NCBI RefSeq assembly: GCF_024436375.1
Contig: NZ_JAFMZM010000004.1
Coordinates: forward strand, 372,001-436,000
Origin: Nocardioides astragali
GTDB lineage: Bacteria; Actinomycetota; Actinomycetes; Propionibacteriales; Nocardioidaceae
Direction: 5' to 3'
DNA length: 64,000 nt
The notes under the pieces are model-generated. The model did no database searches. It saw nothing but the letters and a program-made list of their open reading frames with translations, and was not told the origin of the DNA. Shown here in pieces: positions 7,755-14,908 of this stretch (positions within the stretch are counted from its first letter, which is position 1; each line of letters opens with the position of its first letter). Made by a program: the position numbers and the translations under genes.

Positions 7755-9191
7755 TCAGGACGAAGGCACGAGCAGCACGTAGCCCTCGTCCTCGGCGACA
7801 GACGTCCAGCCACGCTGGTCGACCAGTGCCGTCGCCAACGGTGAGTTGTCGAGGAGGACGGCGGCCTCGGGATCCCAGCGGTCGAACGTGTCCTCCCAGC
7901 CGCCGGCCACGGCCTGGGTGCGTCCGTAGTCGCGGAGGTGCTGGACGGAGTACGCCTCGGACATCCCGTCGACGACAGGTGTCAGGTGGGGGTGGCGCCA
8001 GCGCAACCAGCCGCCGAGCTTGTAGTCGTTGAAGACGACTCCTGGCTCGAGCGCCTCGAGACCGGAGTCGAGTCCCGCCGGGATCTTGGTCGGCTCCTCG
8101 GCGGTGTGCGGGACGACCAGTGCCGCGACGCCGGCGATCACGATGGCGCTGATCCGGAGCGACCACGATGCGCGAACAGTGGGCGCCTGGAGGTCTCGCC
8201 CCAAGAGGCTGTGGAGCGTGGCTGCGACCAGCGGGCTCACGGTCAGGGCACCGAGCGCGACTGTACGCGTCGAAAGCAGGATCCAACCCACGGCTAACGC
8301 CAGGAGCATCACCTCGGTCCACGGGATGCGCCGCGTGGAGCGGGACCACGCGACCACGATCACGGCGACCATGAGCGCTGCGACGGCTGGTCCGGGGGAG
8401 CGGAAGGACGGGGCTTGCCACTCGGTGATGAACGCACCCACGCCGGCTACTGCCAGAGGGGCTCCGAGAAGGGCTGGTCCGACGGGGGTCAGGGCCGCAA
8501 CCACGACGCTCGCGAACGGGACGGCCGCGAGGCGTCGGGCGTTCGTGTGGTCGAGCCGCCCATCCAGCGCCAGACCGACCAGGATGGCGAGTCCGAGCAC
8601 TGGCCCCACGAACCACATGCCGTGCGACATCGCCCAGACCCACGTCATGGGGATCAGCCACCACCGAGGCCTCAGGTCGCTCGTCGTGCCGCGCCACGCG
8701 AGGAGCGTGAGGACGAGGCAGAGATAGGTGACCATGTGCGGGCGGGGCGAAAGGCTCGCCGCCATCGCGACCACTGTGATTCCAGTGGTGAAGGCGGCCG
8801 GGACTGCGTCGGCCACGGAGCGCGTCAGCCGGTGCAGGAGCAGCACCAGCGCCATCAAGCTGAGCGTGAAGAGCCACGCGACGGCTGGCAACCCGGCGGC
8901 GCCCTGGGCGGACGCGACAACGATCTCCGTGAGCCACTGGGTCGGCACCCACGGCTGGTCCGAGACCGAGCTCCACGGCTCGGTCACGGAACTGACCGAC
9001 CGCGCGTCGATGATCGCGTGCCCCAGAGTCAGGTGCCAGAACGTATCCGGGTCGGATATCGCCCTCGTGCCCTGTCGGGCGACGACCGCCAGGAACAGGA
9101 CCATCAAGACGGTGGGAAGCCAGCCCGGCACGACCGAGGTCGACTCCGGCGTCGGAGCGTCTTCGGTTGTCGTGGTCTCCTCGACCTGCAT
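7755..9191 (-). CDS. Large polytopic membrane protein (GT-C-like), paralogue of 29999-31474
   Basis: A 478-residue membrane protein with about ten hydrophobic helices and a C-terminal soluble domain of about 110 residues. After a short acidic cytoplasmic N-terminus comes a first helix and the motif SDPDTFWHLTLGHAIID in the first outer loop, then SLSPRPHMVTYL and LRPRWWLIPMTWVWAMSHG. The C-terminal domain contains VVFNDYKLGGWLRWRHPHL and VDGMSEAY. The same blocks recur in the gene at 29999-31474. The layout (acidic first loop, many helices, distal domain) resembles GT-C glycosyltransferases of lipid-linked sugars, but no Pfam family is recognised with certainty. It follows the Flp pilin genes on the same strand, so a link with pilus glycosylation is possible but unproven. 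Confidence 0.7.
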   Translation of the reverse strand: MQVEETTTTEDAPTPESTSVVPGWLPTVLMVLFLAVVARQGTRAISDPDTFWHLTLGHAIIDARSVSSVTEPWSSVSDQPWVPTQWLTEIVVASAQGAAGLPAVAWLFTLSLMALVLLLHRLTRSVADAVPAAFTTGITVVAMAASLSPRPHMVTYLCLVLTLLAWRGTTSDLRPRWWLIPMTWVWAMSHGMWFVGPVLGLAILVGLALDGRLDHTNARRLAAVPFASVVVAALTPVGPALLGAPLAVAGVGAFITEWQAPSFRSPGPAVAALMVAVIVVAWSRSTRRIPWTEVMLLALAVGWILLSTRTVALGALTVSPLVAATLHSLLGRDLQAPTVRASWSLRISAIVIAGVAALVVPHTAEEPTKIPAGLDSGLEALEPGVVFNDYKLGGWLRWRHPHLTPVVDGMSEAYSVQHLRDYGRTQAVAGGWEDTFDRWDPEAAVLLDNSPLATALVDQRGWTSVAEDEGYVLLVPSS

Positions 9192-9256
9192 GAAGCCTCG
9201 CCCGAGACTCGAGCCCGGAGCGGACGCCGGGCTGGGATACGTATGGGTGTGACTGC

Positions 9257-9430
9257 TCAGATGGCTGTGGTGAGCCAGGTGCTCAGGAAGTCGAAGTAGT
9301 CGTTGAGGGCGTCGCCGAACAGCGCGACCCCGACCACGATCACAATAGCGATGAAACCGACCAGAAGGCCGTACTCAGTAGCGGTGGCGCCACGCTCGTC
9401 GCGTTCGTGGAGCAGAGCATTGAGAATCAT
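9257..9430 (-). CDS. flp: Flp-family type IVb pilin (second)
   Basis: A 57-residue prepilin starting at the ATG at 9430, with a strong Shine-Dalgarno (AGGAAGGAA) nearby. The leader MILNALLHERDERG is followed by ATATEYGLLVGFIAIVIVVG, the class IVb Flp signature: cleavage after Gly, Glu at +5 and adjacent Tyr, then a hydrophobic helix. The tail is FGDALNDYFDFLSTWLTTAI. The mature protein (about 43 residues) would polymerise into the Tad fibre after cleavage by a TadV/CpaA peptidase, which is not in this window. It sits 76 bases downstream of the first Flp gene, in the same direction, and differs from it in the mature C-terminus. Confidence 0.93.
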   Translation of the reverse strand: MILNALLHERDERGATATEYGLLVGFIAIVIVVGVALFGDALNDYFDFLSTWLTTAI

Positions 9431-9505
9431 GCGGTTCCTTCCTCGGTATGCGGCGAGGCCGGCCACTCCGAGGGGAGTGGCCGGCCTCGTCACGATGGCG
9501 GTTGA

Positions 9506-9694
9506 TCAGTCCCAGTTGGCGACGGTGTCGGACAGGCTGTCGAAGAAGTCGTTGAGGGCGTCGCCGAACAGGCCGACACCGACAACGATGATGAGGGCGA
9601 TGAGGCCCACGAGCAGGCCGTACTCCGTGGCGGTGGCGCCCTTCTCGTCGCGCTTCGGGCCGGCGATCATGAGTGCGAAGAACTTCTCGAGCAT
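9506..9694 (-). CDS. flp: Flp-family type IVb pilin (first)
   Basis: A 62-residue prepilin starting at the ATG at 9694 with AAGGGGA just upstream. The leader MLEKFFALMIAGPKRDEKG is followed by ATATEYGLLVGLIALIIVVG, so the prepilin peptidase site (G/A, Glu at +5, Tyr at +6) is intact. The tail is FGDALNDFFDSLSDTVANWD. It is probably the main pilin: it is nearest the likely promoter region (9695-9871). It lies downstream of the response regulator gene on the same strand, but the 178-bp gap suggests its own transcription start, as is usual for abundant pilins. Confidence 0.93.
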   Translation of the reverse strand: MLEKFFALMIAGPKRDEKGATATEYGLLVGLIALIIVVGVGLFGDALNDFFDSLSDTVANWD

Positions 9695-9871
9695 GGTGTT
9701 TCCCCTTTGGTCTGTGATGAGTCTCGGTTCCGAGCCCACGAGGCCCGTCGAGAGAACTCTCCCAAGAACCAGGGACTGCCGAATCGGGTGATCGGCCGGG
9801 GATGCATAGTCCCTTGTGACTACGTCCGCGCCATCCCAGCGAGCCCTCGCATGGTCCGGTCCGGTGACGGC
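9695..9871 (-). promoter_or_regulatory. Spacer upstream of the pilin genes with inverted repeat
   Basis: This 177-bp spacer holds the 5-bp inverted repeat TAGTC-N6-GACTA at 9807-9822 and, on the minus strand, ACTATGC overlapping it. A related CTATG box lies upstream of both TadE genes. Operator and promoter roles are inferred only from position and symmetry. Confidence 0.3.
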
Positions 9872-10519
9872 TCAGAACTTCTGGGGCGCGGCGCGGTCGA
9901 GGAGTCCCAGGCGCATCGCTGCCACCAACGCCTGGGCGCGATTGGCCGCGCCCAGCTTCTGGTAGATGTGGGTGATGTGGGTCTTCGCCGTGGACTCGCT
10001 CATGTAGAGGCTGCCGGCGATCTCGCCCGTGCCCAGGCCGTCAGCGAGCAGGGCCAGGACCTCTCCCTCGCGAGTGGAGAGCTTCGGTGGTGCGGGTGTG
10101 GTCGCCCGGCGCATCATCGCGGCGCTCAGGCCTGAGCAGAGGAACGTACGAGGCGCCACGGCCGCATGACGGGCGGCACTGACGACCTCGGTGGCCTTGC
10201 TGTCCTTGCCCACGAACGCGGAGGCCCCCGCCTCCATCGCGGCGAAGATCTGGTCGTCGCCGGCGTGCATGGTGAGGACCACCAAGCCGACGGTGTCGTT
10301 CGTCGCCCGCACCTGCCTCACCACCTCGAGCCCGTGGCCGTCCGGCAGCTCCAGATCGGTGACGATGACGTCCGGGCCGAGCTCGCCGAAGGCCGCGACA
10401 CCCGCCGCCACCGACCCCGCCTGCCCGACGACCGTCATCTCGGCGTCGCGCTCGAACGCACGGGCGAGGCCCTGCCTGATCAGCTCGTGGTCGTCGATGA
10501 GCAGAACCTTGATGGTCAT
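9872..10519 (-). CDS. NarL/LuxR-type response regulator of the Tad locus
   Basis: A 215-residue regulator. The receiver domain has the acidic pair D9/D10 (LLIDDHELIRQG), the phospho-acceptor near D55 (VIVTDLELPDGHG), the Thr of VVLTMHAG and the Lys of FVGKDSKA. A LuxR HTH follows from about residue 150 (LSTREGEVLALLADGLGTGEIAGSLYMSESTAKTHITHIYQKLGA). Its ATG overlaps the stop of the sensor kinase gene (ATGA at 10516-10519), so the pair is translated in a coupled way. The kinase gene in turn overlaps the TadC gene, so this two-component system is probably dedicated to pilus control. Targets are not shown by the sequence. Confidence 0.93.
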   Translation of the reverse strand: MTIKVLLIDDHELIRQGLARAFERDAEMTVVGQAGSVAAGVAAFGELGPDVIVTDLELPDGHGLEVVRQVRATNDTVGLVVLTMHAGDDQIFAAMEAGASAFVGKDSKATEVVSAARHAAVAPRTFLCSGLSAAMMRRATTPAPPKLSTREGEVLALLADGLGTGEIAGSLYMSESTAKTHITHIYQKLGAANRAQALVAAMRLGLLDRAAPQKF

Positions 10520-12072
10520 GCGAGCTCCTTCGTGGCGGCGGTCAGGGGCGGCGACTGGAGGCGGACGATAGTGCCTCCGCCGTCCCGGGAGGTGACGTCG
10601 AGCGAGGCTTCGATGCCGGCGGCACGCTCGTGCATGCTCTGGAGACCCCAGTGCCTGTCTTTGGGCTGGGCGTTGCCGACGCCGTCGTCCTCGACCTCGA
10701 GAAGCAGTGTGGAGCCGTCGGACACGAGCGTTACCCAGAGGTTGTCGGCATTGGCGTGCTTGCGCACGTTGCCGATGGCTTCCTGTGCCACGCGCAGGAG
10801 CTCGGACTCCGTGCGCGGCGGGAGCGCGGGACCGGACTCGTCGAGCACGAGGTTGACCCGCAGGTCCATGTCCTGGGTGACCTGGTGGACGTAGTCGGCG
10901 AGCGCCCCGGACAACCGGTGCTCGGCCACGTGGTGGCGCAGGTCCAGGATCGAGTAGCGGATCTCGGCAACGACCCGGCTGATTTCCTGGCGCATCGTGT
11001 CGGCCAGCGCGAGCGTCTCTGCCTCGTCCGAGACCGAGGCGATCTCGTCGACGAGGTAGCCGAGGGCGACGAGCTCCTGGGCCACTCCGTCGTGCATCTC
11101 GCGCGCGATTCGCTTGCGCTCCTCTGCTGTGGCGAGCCGACGCACCTCGTCGAAGAGGACAGCCGTGTCCAGGCGGAGGGCGAACTCGTCCGCCACGGTC
11201 TGGGCGATCGCTCGGGAGTCCGCGTTCCAGCCGCCCGGGCGCCGCAGGACCACGCTGCCGAGTTGGTGCCCGGCACCGCGGAGCCCGACGACCAGCACGT
11301 CGTGGACCCGGGGGTGGTTGGTCCCGACGGCGTGACTGGACAGAGACGTCGTGTCGCCGTGTCCGGCGAGCTGGACCAGCGGCGGCCCCCAAGCGTGGCC
11401 GTAGACGGCCACGTCCACCGCCCCGGTCCCGTCGCGCAACCGACCTACGAGCTCGGTGGAGAGCTTGACGCTGTCGAGTCCGACCTCGCCGCGACTGGCC
11501 AGGTCGTGCAGCTGGCTCATCAACTGGTGGGTGGCCACATAGGGGGCCTGGCTCTGCTCCAGCGTGCGGATGCTGCGCGTCTGGACGCCGGCCAGGACCC
11601 CGATCCCGAGACCTGTCACCAGCCAGAAGCCCACGGACTGAAGCACGTCGATGGACGGCGGGTCGCTCGACAGGCGGCTCCCGACGAGGACAGCGGCGGC
11701 CGACACCAGAAACGCGTTGGTGGCCAGGAGCCACCCATGCCTGATGCCGGCAACGAGGGGCGGCACGGCGAGGTAGAGCAGGATCGCCTCGTCCCGGGCC
11801 GGATCAGCCGCGACGACGGCACCCACGAGGAGCGACTCGACCACAGGCACCCAGCGTTGGAGACCGTCCGCGCCGACCCCCTCCACCAGGCTGGCCATGC
11901 TGGCGATGAGGCCGAGCACCAGGATCAGGACCGCAACGCGGCCCACGCCGCCGGCCGAGAGTGCTCGGCCGAGGACCAGCGCGATCGCGAAGACCCTGAC
12001 CGCCGTGGTGATCCGCCACGTGCGTCGCGCAGAGTGCGTGGTCCCCACCGAGGCGACCAGGTCGAGGATCAC
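10516..12072 (-). CDS. NarL-family sensor histidine kinase (Tad locus)
   Basis: A 518-residue membrane kinase. About six helices fill the first ~190 residues (RVFAIALVLGRALSAG..., RVAVLILVLGLIASMA...). A GAF-like region follows, then HisKA_3 with the phospho-acceptor in RKRIAREMHDGVAQELVALG and a HATPase domain (AQEAIGNVRKHANADNL, LEVEDDGVGNAQPKDRHWGL). The GTG at 12072 overlaps the TadC stop (GTGA), and its own stop overlaps the response regulator start, so TadC, kinase and regulator form one coupled unit. The ligand is unknown; the multi-helix sensor has little periplasmic sequence, suggesting membrane-state or small hydrophobic signals. Confidence 0.93.
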   Translation of the reverse strand: MILDLVASVGTTHSARRTWRITTAVRVFAIALVLGRALSAGGVGRVAVLILVLGLIASMASLVEGVGADGLQRWVPVVESLLVGAVVAADPARDEAILLYLAVPPLVAGIRHGWLLATNAFLVSAAAVLVGSRLSSDPPSIDVLQSVGFWLVTGLGIGVLAGVQTRSIRTLEQSQAPYVATHQLMSQLHDLASRGEVGLDSVKLSTELVGRLRDGTGAVDVAVYGHAWGPPLVQLAGHGDTTSLSSHAVGTNHPRVHDVLVVGLRGAGHQLGSVVLRRPGGWNADSRAIAQTVADEFALRLDTAVLFDEVRRLATAEERKRIAREMHDGVAQELVALGYLVDEIASVSDEAETLALADTMRQEISRVVAEIRYSILDLRHHVAEHRLSGALADYVHQVTQDMDLRVNLVLDESGPALPPRTESELLRVAQEAIGNVRKHANADNLWVTLVSDGSTLLLEVEDDGVGNAQPKDRHWGLQSMHERAAGIEASLDVTSRDGGGTIVRLQSPPLTAATKELA

Positions 12073-12995
12073 TGGCTGCCGAACAGGTCGCCCATCGACA
12101 AGAAGACAGGGCCGATCACGACGATGAAGATGGTGGGAAGGATGAAGAAGATGACGGGGAAGAGGATCTTGACAGGCACCTTCTGGGCCGCTTCCTCGGC
12201 TCGCTGGCGTCGCTTGGTGCGCATCTCGTGGCTCTGGATGCGCAGCACCCGAGCGATCGGGATGCCCAGGCTGTCGGCCTGCACCATTGCGAGGCAGAAC
12301 GACTTGAGGTCGGGAAGGCTCGTGCGCTCGCCCATCGCGCGCATCGCCTGGGCCCGTCCGATGCCGAGCTGCATCTCCTGGAGGAGACGCGCGAACTCCT
12401 CGGCCATCGGCCCGGTGGTGTTCTTCGCGACCCGCGCGACGGCGGCGTCGAAGCCGAGACCCGCCTCCACCGAGATGGTGAGCAGGTCGATCGCGTCGGG
12501 GAGGGCGTTGCGCATGAGGCTTGCGCGCTTGTCGCCCGCGTTCTTCAGCAACAGGTTGGGCAGGACGTAGCCGAACGCGGCGAAGCCTGCTGTGAAGAGC
12601 AGCACCTTGTTCAGGGGGTAGCCTCGCGAGAGGCAGAACAGGAAGCCCAGGCCCGCCAGCGCGCCGAGCCCCAGGACCTTGAGGCCGATGATGCGGTTGA
12701 CGTCCCACGCGGGTGGATTGCCGGCGATGTCGAGACGGTGGGCGATCTTGTCGGCCGTGTCGGCGCGGGTGATCTTGCGGCCGATGCCGACGAGGCGCTC
12801 GCCGAGCGGAGCGATCACACGCTCCGCGAACGGCCGCTCCAGCTCGTCGGAGATGATGGTCGGGGCGGCGTTCATCGCTTGCACGGCCGCCACTGAGCGG
12901 GCCACCGCCCGACGCTCGGAGGTGAGCACGCCCACGATGGAGAACGCCAGCACCAGCGCGGCGAAGAGGAGTCCGGCTCCCAGCAACAGCAGCAT
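12069..12995 (-). CDS. tadC: TadC-type pilus assembly membrane protein
   Basis: A 308-residue T2SSF-domain protein. An N-terminal helix (LLLLGAGLLFAALVLAF) precedes a cytoplasmic stretch, two helices (GLKVLGLGALAGLGFLF and VLLFTAGFAAFGYVLPNLLL), the T2SSF domain (NALPDAIDLLTISVEAGLGFDAAVARVA) and a terminal helix pair. TadB and TadC form the inner-membrane platform that couples the CpaF ATPase to pilin insertion. The ATG at 12995 is chosen because AAGGTG lies 8 bases upstream; a GTG at 13004 that overlaps the preceding stop is the alternative. It is co-transcribed with the vWA-TadB gene before it and the sensor kinase after it. Confidence 0.9.
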   Translation of the reverse strand: MLLLLGAGLLFAALVLAFSIVGVLTSERRAVARSVAAVQAMNAAPTIISDELERPFAERVIAPLGERLVGIGRKITRADTADKIAHRLDIAGNPPAWDVNRIIGLKVLGLGALAGLGFLFCLSRGYPLNKVLLFTAGFAAFGYVLPNLLLKNAGDKRASLMRNALPDAIDLLTISVEAGLGFDAAVARVAKNTTGPMAEEFARLLQEMQLGIGRAQAMRAMGERTSLPDLKSFCLAMVQADSLGIPIARVLRIQSHEMRTKRRQRAEEAAQKVPVKILFPVIFFILPTIFIVVIGPVFLSMGDLFGSQ

Positions 12996-13000
12996 GTCGG

Positions 13001-14908
13001 TCACACCTTGATCTTGGTGAGTCGGGACATCACGAAGCCACCACCGGCCAGCATGGCGACAGCGATGCCGAGAAGGATGTAGCCGGCGCCGGTGGTGTAG
13101 AGAGGCTCGACGAACTCGCCCTTGAAGAGGACCATGTAGAAGAACAGGGCGATGGGCATCGCCGTCAGCACGTAGCCCGAGAACCGGCCCTCCGCGCTGA
13201 GCACACGCACCTGACGGCGCAGGTACTCCCGGTCGCGGAGCGTGTCCGAGACCGTGTTGAGGAGCTCGGCCAGGTTGCCACCGACTTCGCGCTGGATCCG
13301 GATGGCCATGACGACCCACCCGAAGTCCTCGGACTCCATCCGCTCCGCGACGTTGTCGAGGGCCTCCTCGACGGGGATGCCCAGGCGTTGCTCGATGAGC
13401 GCCCGCCCCAGCTCGCCGGCCATCGGCTGGTGCCCCTCCCGGACGACGGTGTCGACGGCCTGGGGGAGCGAGAGCCCCGCCGAGAGCCCGCCGGCCATCA
13501 ATGTCAAGGTCTCGGCCAGCTGCGCGTTGAACGCCGCCAGGCGCTTGGCGTGCTTGCGCCTGAGCCAGAACCACGGCAGCACGAGACCCACGATGAAGAG
13601 GAGCACCATGAGGACGCCACCCTTGACGATGAGACCGGCGAATGCCGCACCGACGGCGATCCCTGCGTGCAGCAGCAGCCATTCGGCTGGCTTCAGGGAG
13701 CTGCCTGCGCCGGCCAGCCGCTTGGTGAGCCGGTCCTCGAAGTCCCCCTTGACCATCTGCCCGGCCAGCCCGACGGCTGCGTCCTTCATGCTCCCTTGCG
13801 CCTTGGCCTGGCTTCGACGGCCCTTCGCGCCCGCAGCGGTGGTGCCTCCGCCATGCGAGAAGTAGTTGTTCAGGCGCTGGTCACTGAGTGACTTGCTGGT
13901 TCCGCCGCCGAGGGCGAAGGCGAGCACACCCGCAAGGCCGAGGCCGAACGCCAGCGCGCCGAGCAAGAAACCGCTTGGACCGATGAGGGGATCGCCGGGC
14001 TTGATCACCTGAGGCGTGTCCGGCGAGGCCGAGCTGGCCAGCGAGACGAAGGCGGAGTCAGTGAAGGTCGTGCTTCCCGCCGACAGCGTGGCCTCAACCG
14101 TCTGCTCGCCGGAGATGCCTGCCGGGAGGTCGAACGTGACCAGCACCTGGGAGGCAAGCGCCTCGGCCTGGGCCGAGAACACGGTGCCCAGGGCTTCGGG
14201 ATCGGCCGGGATGACCTGTCCACCGGCGGCCGAAGCGAGGCCGTCGAGGGTCGCCTGCTGCTCGGCCGACTGCGCCAGGGCCACCACGTCGACGACCACG
14301 CCGGCGTCGCTCGCGGTGGTCGACAGCTCGTCGATCGTGGTGGTGCTGCCGGTGTCGGCGCCGTCGGACAGCACGAGGAGCGACCGCGCGCCCTCGTCCC
14401 CGGCGAGCTCAATGCCGGCGGCAACCGCGTCGTACAGCTTGGTGCCGGGCTTGAGCTCCACCGCGGCGAGCTCGTCGATGATCGACTCGTGGTCGGTGGT
14501 GGGGGAGACGGTCTCCTGCACCGAACCGGCGAAGGTGACCAAACCAATCTGCACGTCGTCGGGCGCTGCGGTCAGGAAGGAGTCGATCGCGGTGATCGCG
14601 GCGGTGAGCTTCTCGCCCGCCATGCTGTTGCTGGCATCGAGGACCAGCACCGTCGTCCGCTCGACCTGCCCGCCTTCGACGGTCTGGGCCGAGGCGTCGA
14701 CCTGCTCCCCGTCGACCGTGACGCTGACGCTGTCCAGGTCGGCGGTGGCGCCTGCGGGAAGCCGGTCGACACCGAGCAGCATCGAGACCGTGCCCTCGTC
14801 GGACTGCACGTGGTCGATCGTGATCTCGTCGGCCGCGTGGGCGGTCGTCCCCGCGCCGGTCGCCACCAGGAAGAGGGCGGCCGCGGCGATCGCCGGGGCG
14901 AGCCTCAC
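13001..14908 (-). CDS. von Willebrand factor A domain-TadB fusion protein
   Basis: A 635-residue fusion. A signal peptide (APAIAAAALFLVATGAGTTAHA) leads into an extracytoplasmic region of about 300 residues with a von Willebrand A domain. The MIDAS is visible as VLVLDASNSMAG (DxSxS), and DGADTGS is a later loop. A helix (FLLGALAFGLGLAGVLAFAL) then crosses the membrane, and a linker rich in Gly/Lys leads into TadB: helices near WLLLHAGIAVGAAFAGL, the T2SSF domain (LAETLTLMAGGLSAGLSLPQAVDTV) and a final helix pair. TadB is normally about 300 residues with no vWA domain. The fusion puts a metal-dependent adhesion module on the outer face of the assembly platform; it may sense or recruit pilin or matrix. 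Its GTG overlaps the CpaF stop. Confidence 0.9.
   Translation of the reverse strand: MRLAPAIAAAALFLVATGAGTTAHAADEITIDHVQSDEGTVSMLLGVDRLPAGATADLDSVSVTVDGEQVDASAQTVEGGQVERTTVLVLDASNSMAGEKLTAAITAIDSFLTAAPDDVQIGLVTFAGSVQETVSPTTDHESIIDELAAVELKPGTKLYDAVAAGIELAGDEGARSLLVLSDGADTGSTTTIDELSTTASDAGVVVDVVALAQSAEQQATLDGLASAAGGQVIPADPEALGTVFSAQAEALASQVLVTFDLPAGISGEQTVEATLSAGSTTFTDSAFVSLASSASPDTPQVIKPGDPLIGPSGFLLGALAFGLGLAGVLAFALGGGTSKSLSDQRLNNYFSHGGGTTAAGAKGRRSQAKAQGSMKDAAVGLAGQMVKGDFEDRLTKRLAGAGSSLKPAEWLLLHAGIAVGAAFAGLIVKGGVLMVLLFIVGLVLPWFWLRRKHAKRLAAFNAQLAETLTLMAGGLSAGLSLPQAVDTVVREGHQPMAGELGRALIEQRLGIPVEEALDNVAERMESEDFGWVVMAIRIQREVGGNLAELLNTVSDTLRDREYLRRQVRVLSAEGRFSGYVLTAMPIALFFYMVLFKGEFVEPLYTTGAGYILLGIAVAMLAGGGFVMSRLTKIKV

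Noticed and set aside
10630..12570. 646-codon open frame antisense to the kinase and TadC genes
   Set aside because: It is opposite genes with clear HisKA_3 and T2SSF motifs; the translation is low-complexity and lacks domains.
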